From Basipetospora chlamydospora (lineage: Eukaryota; Ascomycota; Sordariomycetes; Microascales): a DNA stretch of 64,000 nt. Where the stretch lies: positions 2,389,040 through 2,453,039 of the forward strand of contig BCHP01000005.1 of assembly GCA_001599675.1 (NCBI GenBank), in the 5' to 3' direction. Made by a program: the position numbers and the translations under genes. Position 1 is the first letter of the stretch. Each line of letters begins with the position of its first letter. Below, piece after piece: positions 11,066-19,859 of the stretch. The notes beneath the pieces were generated by a model. It saw nothing but the letters and a program-made list of their open reading frames with translations. It searched no databases and was not told the DNA's origin.

Positions 11066-11641
11066 ATGGCCAACCGAGCCAAACCGCACGGCATGCCCAT
11101 TGAAAGCGACACCCCAAATGACCCCCCTCCATCCTACGAGGCCACCGCTGGCCCCGCTGGCCCCGATGGCCCCTCCTCCTCCGTCGTTGCCTCTCAATCA
11201 ACCGCCAACCCCGGCCACCGCCACACCAGCAGAAACCACAATCCCCGTCCCAGCCCCCGAGGCAGCACAGTCCCATCCAACAGAGCCCGGCCAGACGGCT
11301 ACCAGCCGCTCTCGAGGGAGAGCACCGACAGCAGCCCGTCTGTCGATTCGACGGGGTACCGCGCCACCGAGGGCATGAGGGCCAATAGTAGGAGGTACAG
11401 GAATGAGTGCTGCTGGGGCAGCAACGGCGGGTGTTGCTTCGGCGACAACGGGGGATGCTGCTTTGGGCAGGACCACGGCTGTTGTTTCGGGAAGAATGGA
11501 GGGTGCTGCTTCGGTGACAATGGGGGATGCTGCTTCGGCGACAATGGGGGCTGCTGCTTTGGCGACCGTGGGGGGTGTTGTTTCGGGGACAATGGCGGCT
11601 GCTGCTTTGTTGATGGCGGAGGGAGGCGGCCGGGGTGCTAG
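11066..11641 (+). CDS. Cys-Cys octad-repeat protein with PPxY motif
   Basis: Single exon, 191 aa. The N-terminal half is hydrophilic and Pro/Ser rich, with DPPPSYEA at about 12-19, a PPxY motif of the kind bound by WW domains (for example Rsp5/Nedd4-type ligases). The C-terminal half is nine back-to-back 8-residue repeats with consensus CCFGDNGG, starting at residue 115 and giving 18 cysteines, then a basic Gly/Arg end (GGRRPGC). No signal peptide or membrane helix is seen, so the cysteines would sit in the cytosol, where adjacent pairs could be palmitoylated or bind metal (inference). The DNA repeats vary at third positions while the protein repeat holds, which argues for selection on the protein. 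I do not recognise a named family. Confidence 0.75.
   Translation: MANRAKPHGMPIESDTPNDPPPSYEATAGPAGPDGPSSSVVASQSTANPGHRHTSRNHNPRPSPRGSTVPSNRARPDGYQPLSRESTDSSPSVDSTGYRATEGMRANSRRYRNECCWGSNGGCCFGDNGGCCFGQDHGCCFGKNGGCCFGDNGGCCFGDNGGCCFGDRGGCCFGDNGGCCFVDGGGRRPGC
11408..11623 (+). repeat. 24-bp coding tandem repeat, nine units
   Basis: In-frame array encoding the CCFGDNGG-type octads. Units differ by silent changes and by a few substitutions, for example CCFGQDHG and CCFGKNGG. Confidence 0.85.
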
Positions 11642-13242
11642 GCCGCTGTAGCCTGGTTATTCTGTTACTCTTTAGCCTTCCTCAGGCATTCTTTGTTCGC
11701 ATTCATATCTTGCCTACGGTAGAGGGATCTGCTATTAAATATGGGCCGAAAGCGCTATCGCTGATAGGGCCAAGTAGCACATTTCTTGTCATCTCTTGTC
11801 GTGGCTAGCCATACCCTTCGATGTACTTAGAGCTTTGTATTCCATCACCGTTCTACTATCTTTGTGTTCTGTCCTTGCTCCTTATCTTACGCAAGATCTA
11901 GAGGACCTGCGTACTTTAGACCGAGCTTTTCTATCGAAGTTTGTGCTGCTACTATTTGAAACGCTTCACTCTACAAGAGCCCAATATTGTGGTTTCCTGC
12001 GAGAGTATTTCTCCGCCGCAAGTCCCTACTGTTTTCCCCGTCAGACCCTCCTCCTCTAATGAGCAGCGTTCCTTCGCGGGCCCCTCAAGTTAGCCGCCCG
12101 CGACTCGCTCTAGTAGTGCTGCCACTGCCTCCGGACCCTTCACCGCTCCCGGCCCGGGCCTATCCCCGCATGTCGTGGCCCTGTATTGCTATATGAGCGG
12201 CTGCGGGGGGAACTAAAGGAAGTACTGCAATGATGGCTGTACCGTAGTATGATCCCTCCCTATCCAAACCGACAATGTGGTTCCTGCGTCGGCTACTAGG
12301 CCTTTCCATACAACTCAAACGATGCTCGAACCCGGCCCACTCGGTAACGACGGTGGAATACCATACAATAAGGCCAGAGAACGTTGACCGAAAACTTACC
12401 GTCCTTCTCAAGCAGCTGCAGGAACTCGTGTCGATGCTCCTGGGCGAGGGGGAGCGTAGGTACTCTTCTGAGCAGGTTGTGCCATGTGAACGCCAGGTGG
12501 GCGGTCGAATGCTGCTGTCTGATTGTGTGTGACTTCCAGAATCAACCCCGGTGGGAGGGCTTCAAGGGTTAGTTGATTGTTGTGGCGTTTCACGGGTGCG
12601 CCTTCGGCCTTTTTCCCTATTGCGCCCAAATAAGGGACCTAGTGGACTTGAGAGGAGCACGTTTGGAGATGGACAACGACGACGCATTTAGATGAAGAGG
12701 AAGAAGAAACGAAAGTAAACTTCCCGGGATATTTGTAGTCTCCCGGTTATCTGCCAGCGTTGCATCAGGTCCTAGTTTACGGATAACTCAGTTTGTGATA
12801 CCCAAAGCAACGTTCTTACCCATTAAACGGCTGGTTCTTTTTCACGTGGGCTTGTCAATTGATATACACTGCATCATACACCTAGGGTTAGCTGCCAGGG
12901 CCAGTAGTTGGGCATTTCAGACACCGAACTTGACCCCGGATCCTCTCCTTAAAGCCAGCGACCAGCACGCATATACTGTGAAGGATGCAGGCTCCATATT
13001 CCCTGTGATCTGAACGAATAGTTTTCGTACGAAGCCAGCTTAAGAGAGGGATGACGGCGAGATGTACTGCCTTCTCCAAAAGTCCGCTGCAGTAGTTTTG
13101 TTAGCCCTCAGCGCCGTCGACGTCGCATAATGTAATGTACATTTGAAAGCCCCTTTTCCGAACACCACCTCACCCGCGAATATCATAATCCAACTTCCTT
13201 GAGCTTTCCTATACCCGCTCGCAGACTGGGTGAGACTCAAAG
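11642..13242. other. Intergenic, no supported gene
   Basis: Only short open frames without codon-bias or motif support. A plus-strand frame at 11796-12059 is hydrophobic and Leu-rich but begins at TTG and has no recognisable domain. Confidence 0.4.
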
Positions 13243-13530
13243 TCAGGATTTCTTCTTGTGCGTTCTCGGTGGCTCGCCGGCAGAGTTCCTATTCCCCATG
13301 AATAGCATGCCCACGGAGACGCCGAACAAGCCCAGGATGGCCGCTCCGGGACCCGGGAACCCTCCCCTGAACCAGGATCCGCCGGCGGGCGCGGGGTCTC
13401 GGCGGGGGCTCAGAGGGGATCGGCCCTGGCCCTCCTGGAGGGCTCTGCGGGGGCCGAGATTGGTGAAGGTTCGCTTCAGAGGATTCGAGGCCGCCGTGAC
13501 TATCGATCGTAGGATTGATCGTGGTTGCAT
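13243..13530 (-). CDS. Putative mitochondrial single-pass microprotein
   Basis: 95 aa, single exon, starting at the ATG at 13530 rather than at the longer in-frame opening. The N-terminus MQPRSILRSIVTAASNPLKR is Arg-rich without acidic residues, as in mitochondrial presequences. A Gly/Pro/Arg-rich middle (GGSWFRGGFPGPG) is followed by one hydrophobic helix with small-residue spacing (AAILGLFGVSVGMLFMG, about 63-79) and a short basic tail ending THKKKS. This layout is typical of small inner-membrane accessory or assembly proteins. I cannot name it. The opposite strand is also open (13199-13834), but that frame begins with a non-ATG codon and shows no domain. Confidence 0.55.
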   Translation of the reverse strand: MQPRSILRSIVTAASNPLKRTFTNLGPRRALQEGQGRSPLSPRRDPAPAGGSWFRGGFPGPGAAILGLFGVSVGMLFMGNRNSAGEPPRTHKKKS

Positions 13531-15121
13531 CGTGTTTATTGTTGGCTTAGTGGGCCGCGCTCGTGTGACGTTGTGTGTTGTCTTTTGTTCGTCTGAATTT
13601 AGTCCTCTTATTGCCGTGACCTGGAGCAAGGGGCTTGGTTGGGATCGGGTTGAGGTAAGAGGGGATGTGAGACGATTTAGTATCGCCGCTTTGGGTCCAA
13701 TGTCAACGGATCTCATGATTTTCATCCCTGTCGTCATTATTGCGGCAAGGCTCCTGGGTGAGCAAGTCGTCGGCTTCGAGAAGGAGGCGTGGCGTGTGGC
13801 CGGCAGTGCCGATCACCAGCGACAGATATCGTGATAAAACAGCGTACTTTTAGACTATCCGTATCAATTACACAGTACCATCCCCATGGCTGTACCGCAA
13901 GCTACTTATGGATCGATCCACATACACCTAGCGCTCGCCTTACCCCGGCTCAAATGTCAATCGAGAGTTGCTGATGGGCTTGATAGGATGACAGGGTACC
14001 TGTCATGCGGGGACTTTTGGTCAAAACGTACCAAGTAGGACGGCTCTCGTCATACCGCACATATCACGTCTTGTACGTAAGGCAGCCCATCCGCTTCTTC
14101 GGGAAATATGCCCTCCGCTTCCCTTTTACTCCCATGGTGAAGGTAACAGAAGGGCAGTCATTGGACGGAACCGATAAGACGGCAAGAGCAGGCATGATGT
14201 AGTAGCAAGAGGCCTCTGTGTATGGATTTCGCCTCACCCACCACATTCCTTGCCCAACCCCGAGTCATCCCCTGTCGGACTACGAGCGGGAAGACCGTAG
14301 CTATGATTCGTAATAATGGCACACTCCAGTCTCTATGTACGCCAGAAATCTCATTGATGGTCCGGCTGCCTCTAGTTTCACCACCCGCCGAGAGCTACGA
14401 GGATCCTCCCGTGAAGCACAAAGCATAAGACCGGCATCGAATGAGACTAGGGATGAGACCTCGAAGACACTGGACCGGTTCCTTCTGCCAGTGTTCGAAG
14501 TAGGCCACGGATAAGTTTCACCCATCAGGAGTCCCGCACTCACTGCCGGGTCGGAGGGCCCAGGACCCACGGAGGCTTTGAGCCGGATCAGCTCCTAGTT
14601 CACGAGGAGTCGAGGCTCAGCGGACCTCACCTCTTGACGCCGTCGCGCACTACGTCGAGGGAATCCTATTCTTCTTCGCCTGTGAAAAGATTGCAATTTG
14701 TTCAGAGGTTCCTTATGTTTTGCATTGCTATCTTGACTATTGGGTGGTTTTGGAATGGAATGCAGGAGCTCACCACTGTACTCGCCGCGAAGCGTACATT
14801 GTTTCCGATACCCCGGTCAGATCCAGAAGTCTACTTGAAGCGAATAGTCTGCGAGTTTTGAGGCGAGTATAAGTGGCAACGATGACGCTCCCACCCAGGC
14901 GCATCGACTAGATGGCATCATGGGAGTGGACCTGGGAAATCGATGATGGCTTGCGAAACAAGGGGTCCTCGAGTCATCATGACGTTACCAAACAAGAACA
15001 TGAAAATACCCCCGAATATAGAATTGAACCTCTTGATACGGTCGTCATGGATTGTTGACGTCTTGTCGAAGCCATTGATTTCCAAGTGCGTTATTCAACA
15101 GGGAGTTTTCAAGTTCACAAC
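13531..15121. other. Intergenic, no supported gene
   Basis: Short open frames only. A 75-codon frame near 14634-14861 has a hydrophobic stretch (FLMFCIAILTIGWFW) but starts at TTG and lacks other support. Confidence 0.4.
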
Positions 15122-15540
15122 ATGTCTTCATCAAATAGCCAGGGCATGGGCGATCCCATCAACCGAGATAAGCAGCCAACGCCAACCGATTCAGGGCAGC
15201 ATGGCCAAGCGCAGTATGTCACGCCCAAGGACCCATCGGGAGGCTAGAAGAGGTTATGCGCAGTACGCACTGACGGACCTTTGGCCACAGAAACATCCTC
15301 GACGAGACCAAAGACACATACGGCCGCCACGCGGCGGACAGCAACGTCGGCGACTCGATCGACGCTGGCAAGGCGGATGGCGGGTTCTCGCACCGCGTGG
15401 ACGACATACTAAACCAGGCCGGCGGGAGCGACACACGGACGACAGGCGCGCGACGGAAGGCGGAGAGGAGGACGTCGGAGGGGTTCACGGTCGGGCAGGA
15501 CGCGGACCAGCACGAGTTGGCGGCGAACAAGCAGCCTTGA
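15122..15540 (+). CDS. Small hydrophilic protein, unknown function
   Basis: Two exons, 15122-15213 and 15291-15540, joined through a consensus intron (GTATGT...CCACAG, 77 nt), give 113 aa. Without splicing the first exon runs into TAG just after 15241, while the spliced reading gives GQHGQAQNILDETKD and remains open to TGA at 15538. The protein is almost entirely charged and polar, with no cysteine, no signal peptide and no membrane segment. Segments such as ILDETKDTYGRHAADSN and HRVDDILNQAGG suggest amphipathic helices. It resembles small stress-type hydrophilic fungal proteins only in general character; no family is recognised. Confidence 0.6.
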
Positions 15541-16114
15541 GGGAAGGGTTACCAGCAGGAATACCATCATGATGAAGTAACACCTCCTTTACAAATGTAT
15601 TACCATTTTTAGCTCCTGAGTTCTACGCATGTATATGAAATATGAATATGAATGAGAACACCGACCCTAGATGGTCCTCGTCCCCGCCAATTGCTGCTTC
15701 GTTCTCATGTTGCTCATCCATGGCCTATCTTTAGTCATAGCGGGCGGGTTCAGTAATACTAGTCCCCATAGGTAGGCCGAGTCCAGCGCAGGTTAATCCC
15801 GACTTTTCCCAAATGTGAATTAGGTAATATACATCGTGAAATTCCCGAATAGCTGTAGGAATTACCTTTGGCTTCTACCCTACCTATACTTTAATCTATT
15901 GCTTAAATAGCAGAGAGAAAAGACTACCTGGCCTTACCCTACATATTAGATAGACAGTCGAGGAGTTATTTACACGGTGGTAATACGCTGGCTGCTTCCG
16001 TGAGCCTACTTTTAAATAGACCGACCGACCTCTGGACAGTGGGACAGACATGGCTATAGCGACTAGAACTACACACTAGCTCTAGATGACTGAATAACAA
16101 GCAGCTGGCACTAA
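15541..16114. other. Intergenic upstream of tRNA
   Basis: AT-richer than the genic parts and without an open frame of note. From about 15730 to 16080 it is full of TAG/CTA/ATA words, like the TE-like gap at 9 kb, so it may be an old mutated repeat. Confidence 0.35.
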
Positions 16115-16195
16115 GGCAGAGTGCCAGAGTGGTTAATGGGTGCGCCTAGAAAGCGCATGGCTTCGGCCTCGCAGGTTCGAATCCTGTCTCTGTCG
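16115..16195 (+). tRNA. tRNA-Ser (anticodon AGA)
   Basis: The 81-nt sequence folds as a class II tRNA. The acceptor pairs GGCAGAG with CTCTGTC (one G-U), discriminator G. The anticodon stem TGCGC/GCGCA holds the loop CTAGAAA with anticodon AGA, reading UCU Ser. A long variable arm (GGC-TTC-GGCC type) marks it as Ser. The T arm is GCAGG TTCGAAT CCTGT. The internal B box GGTTCGAATCC and a run of T residues from about 16211 (Pol III terminator) agree. It has no intron. Confidence 0.9.
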
Positions 16196-16210
16196 AGGCA
16201 TATAACCAGT

Positions 16211-16226
16211 TGTTTTTTTTTTTTTT
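16211..16226 (+). terminator. Pol III terminator T-run after tRNA-Ser
   Basis: A run of about 14 T starts roughly 17 nt after the discriminator base, ample for RNA polymerase III release. Confidence 0.7.
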
Positions 16227-16409
16227 ATCTTTTTCATCTTTTTCATCTCTTTTCTAAACCATCCAAGTTAAAGAGCCTATATTGAGATATATAACTAATT
16301 TTTTTTATTATACACTTGTATTATTTTCTATTCTATATTTCTCTATTATCGCGAAGTATTATATAGTAGAGCTCTTCTTCTAGATATTCCCTATGTCTAT
16401 CTAGACTAA

Positions 16410-16439
16410 GCCTAGAAAGCGCATAGCTTCGGCCTCGCA
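16410..16439 (+). repeat. Mutated copy of the tRNA-Ser anticodon/variable arm
   Basis: Thirty bases repeat tRNA positions 16144-16173 with one change (TGG to TAG, i.e. CCA to CTA on the other strand). Neither acceptor nor T arm is present, so this is a fragment and not a second tRNA. Confidence 0.8.
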
Positions 16440-17002
16440 TCCATGGAACTCTCTCTCCTAGATCTAAGGTTCATATTTATATTATAGTGACAATTGGTCT
16501 TTATTCACTCCGATTCTGCACGACTATGTTGTCGTCCACCTTGAGTAGAATGGCCATAAGGAGGATGAGATAAATGGGTTAGAGTACTGTTACATCCTCC
16601 TTTTGTTGTTCTTTTCAATTTCTTCGTTTCTTTCTATTTTGGTTTCTTTCTCTTTACATTCCAGCCACTAGTCCTGAATCGTCTCATGCTTTGTCTACTT
16701 TTGCAGCTACACAGCCACCATCAAGGCACGCTCGGACGCGAGCTGAAGACAGCTGCCTACTCATCATCACTCCATCTTCCCTGAATGGAATTCACGTCAC
16801 TTTATTAACCCCCCTTTGCCCTATAGCCTGTGTATCTCACCAGTCCTTCTGTTTTTCCTCGACTTCGAAATCTTTTCAGATTTGACGCTTTCTCGCCTCC
16901 GAGAACAGCATAGCAATAAACGGGACTACGCCGACTTCTCAATACCTATCTCATTGCTCCCACAACGGACTTGCTAACTCGGTGAGACACGCGGCGACGC
17001 AA
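16440..17002. other. Promoter/5' UTR region of PARP-like gene
   Basis: T- and C-rich, especially 16600-16660, as in fungal 5' regions. No gene seen. Confidence 0.4.
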
Positions 17003-18721
17003 ATGGAATCGGCCTTTTCCAACGACGATCGCATCCAGCTCTCCTTCTTACGAGACGTGGAAGTGGATGCCATCATCTCCAGCGGGCACCTCCCAGCCGA
17101 GTGCGGGCTTGACTCACCCCTCGATTCCCCCGTGCGGTTCACCTTCCCTGAACTTATCCTCCACATCACCCCGGGCCCCTATTATCCCGTCCTTCTCCAG
17201 TCCGATGGCTTTATCCGCGTTGAGAATCTCCAACTAGGCCGCGTGCCCTGCGACACCCTACGAGCGGAACTACTAAGGGCCTACGATAGGGCCCTGGAGT
17301 CAAACACGCTGTCGGCATGGCAGGCCAGGGAGGAACTAAACGCCTTTGGCATCTTTGAACCCGAGATGCTCGTCCTGCAGCTGGTGTCCGAAACCGCAAA
17401 TTTCCTCAGCCGTCATCGGGAAGCCGAGAGACAGAGGTTACGAAAACACCACGACCAGGGGCCGCCGGAGGAGTTGCAGTTGAAGCCACTCGGGGAAATC
17501 AGGTCAGCTAGCGAAATGGCCCATGAGTTCGTCGGCAGCCCCGCCGAGATCGCCAAGATGATGCCGGATGCCTTCCGCGTGCTGCACATCGAGGAGATCC
17601 TGCGGACGGACCTGGCGCGCAGGTTCTACGCCGCGCGGAAGGATCTGGCCGCGGCAATCTCGCGCGCGCCCTACCAGGCACTACGCCAGTTCGCGCCGCC
17701 GACGCTCCTGTCACGGCGGCCCGAGGACCTCCGCGAGCACCTCCTCAAGACGAGGGTCACGTTCCACGGCAGCCAGCGGCACAACGTGCCGAGCATTGTG
17801 CGCAGCGGGCTCCTGAAGCCCGGGATGCGCATCCCCGACTCAAAGGATGATGACGGCAAGGCAAAGGTGCAGATGGTGCAGCACGGCTCGACGTATGGGC
17901 AGGGCGTGTACTCGTCCCCGTCGCCGGAGTTCGCATTGAGCTACTCGGGGGAGTGGTGCGAACCCACGCCCAAAGAGGACTACTTCGGTTTGAAGCTGAT
18001 CGTGTGCGCCGTCCTCATGGGCCGCACGGCTAGCGTCAGTAGGGACGACTGCCTGTGGGGGCGCGGAACGGCCTTGGACGGCGCGGACTCGCATGTGGCC
18101 AACAGAGGATATGAGTACATCGTCTTCGACCCCGCGCAGATTCTCCCAGTGTACGTCGTTCATTTGGACTGGGGCGAGTTCAACCGCATGCACTGCTCGT
18201 CGTCGCTGGTCATCCCGCGCGACCCAACCCAGTGGCAGCCTAGCCGGCGGACGGCGGTGGTGGCGGCTAAGGACATGGCGCCGGGGGACCGGCAGAGGGC
18301 CAAGGAGCAAATCATGGCGCGCGCGAGCAAATGGTTCCCCTACGGGTACGGACCCTTTACCAAGGGCAAGTTCGTCGTGGAGGATGTCGCCGAGGTTAGT
18401 GATGATGAGGAAGACTACGGCGAGTTCCAATCTCTCAGACCCTCGGGCGAGGAGGAGGCGGGTGGTAGTAGCAAGAGCACGGAATATTGGGCCTGGGTGA
18501 AGGCGGGGTGGGATGAGCAGGACAATCCTGCCTCCACGTCGGTCGAGGGGCCGACCCGCCTCGACGAGTACACGAGTGCCCGGCATAGGGTGCCGAAGGC
18601 GGAGTGGGACGCGATCCCACAACCCTGGGACCCAACGCTTGAAGACAATAGTTTCGAGGCCGACGAGGATCTTGGACTCGGGGCCTTGCTGTTCGGGCAT
18701 CATGGAGTCGGTGAGACGTAA
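17003..18721 (+). CDS. PARP-like ADP-ribosyltransferase
   Basis: Single exon, 572 aa from the ATG at 17003; the frame is open slightly upstream but without ATG. Residues about 1-60 (LSFLRDVEVDAIISSGHLP, FPELILHITPGPYYP) look like an RWD/UBC-like N-terminal domain as in PARP6/8-type proteins. The catalytic region is about 230-390. It has TFHGSQ with His255, then HGSTYGQGVYSS with Tyr303, then GYEYIVFDPAQILPVYVV with Glu371, giving a complete H-Y-E triad as in PARP1-type transferases. There is no WGR, BRCT or zinc-finger region. The C-terminus (about 455-572) is acidic and disordered. It should transfer ADP-ribose from NAD+ to proteins, in cytosol or nucleus; whether it makes chains is not predictable. 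An NAD+ synthetase lies 16 kb away, which I regard as chance. Confidence 0.82.
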   Translation: MESAFSNDDRIQLSFLRDVEVDAIISSGHLPAECGLDSPLDSPVRFTFPELILHITPGPYYPVLLQSDGFIRVENLQLGRVPCDTLRAELLRAYDRALESNTLSAWQAREELNAFGIFEPEMLVLQLVSETANFLSRHREAERQRLRKHHDQGPPEELQLKPLGEIRSASEMAHEFVGSPAEIAKMMPDAFRVLHIEEILRTDLARRFYAARKDLAAAISRAPYQALRQFAPPTLLSRRPEDLREHLLKTRVTFHGSQRHNVPSIVRSGLLKPGMRIPDSKDDDGKAKVQMVQHGSTYGQGVYSSPSPEFALSYSGEWCEPTPKEDYFGLKLIVCAVLMGRTASVSRDDCLWGRGTALDGADSHVANRGYEYIVFDPAQILPVYVVHLDWGEFNRMHCSSSLVIPRDPTQWQPSRRTAVVAAKDMAPGDRQRAKEQIMARASKWFPYGYGPFTKGKFVVEDVAEVSDDEEDYGEFQSLRPSGEEEAGGSSKSTEYWAWVKAGWDEQDNPASTSVEGPTRLDEYTSARHRVPKAEWDAIPQPWDPTLEDNSFEADEDLGLGALLFGHHGVGET

Positions 18722-19859
18722 TATCGATGATACATTAAGAATTGGATGCTCGTGTAGTTGTAGTCTGTTTCTTTGTCCTCTTTCGTGTATGAGATACCCG
18801 GTCAATACTCGATTCCCTGGTTTCACGGTTCTACTCCGTATGCCATCCCCAGCATTGGTAAACGGTCCCTGGGTCTCCACGAAACAAGCACGCTGATCTT
18901 CTCCCGTCCGGGAGGATTGCCGCATGTAGACTGCAGGCTACTCTCCATTGGCCTTCTGTTCTTACCCTCCCCACTGCTCGTGGACTCCGTCATGGCCCAC
19001 TCAGTTTGAGGAATGGGCAGATTTCATCTCTTTAGAATTCACGGAGAGGACCGCAAACAGGGGCAAAGAAGAGGAGAACTTGCATCACCAATGTACTCTG
19101 TTACCTCAGGAGCAAATCCTGCCCCTCGCCACCAACGACTAGCACAGCGCAGGCATTCTGCTCCGCGGATGTCATATAGTAATAGCATGATTCACTACCC
19201 CCCCTTACAATTTCCAACTGTCGTCTATCTGGTGGAGTCTTTACCCGGCATTCTCCAAACATATATCTCCGCAAAATGCCGAGTGGCCCTTTAAATAAGC
19301 TAAATATGCAAACGGCCTGTCATCCAGTGTTGGGAGATATAGCCGGGATGTCACGGGGGCCTGTGCTACCCCAAAACATACAATCCTCCGCCACTGGTAT
19401 TATTATTGCTCACCGGGATATCATATGGACCAGATCCTATCGCCGGATCCATGAGGGCTAGTTATTTCCGGCGACAAATCTGCATGCATGGTAATGGTTA
19501 CCAAGCTCGTGACATTGAATCGTGATGATGTACCCTTCCTGCGATGTATACGTCTTAGGGTACCGAACCACGCGGACGCGCGTTCAACTAAGGGACCGTG
19601 AGACGATGCAACATTTTAGATATATTGGACTGAGGGTTGAGGCCCGCGGTGTATGCACCCTTCTGTCCGGGTTCATTGGTGGTTCACCTGTGGTATTTAA
19701 CCATGAGATCCTTCCTGAACCGCGAGCAGTGGCAGCCCACCGCTGTCCTTGGCGTGGTACCGGAGCTGTTAGTCCTTCCCCTCACGTTACTTTTTTTTCC
19801 GTCATAGGAAACCCCCAACTAGACGGCGAGCCAGCACCGTTCATCCAACCATCTACACC
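18722..19859. other. Intergenic, promoter of GMC oxidoreductase gene
   Basis: No supported gene. A TATTTAA box-like word at about 19695 lies 165 bp before the next ATG. Confidence 0.4.

Noticed and set aside
13199..13834. 211-codon plus-strand frame
   Set aside because: Starts at a non-ATG codon, has no domain, and the opposite strand gives a better-formed small protein.
16410..16439. Second tRNA-Ser gene
   Set aside because: Only the anticodon/variable arm part is present; no acceptor or T arm.
17840..18925. 361-codon minus-strand frame over the PARP-like gene
   Set aside because: Antisense shadow; the plus strand holds the catalytic motifs.
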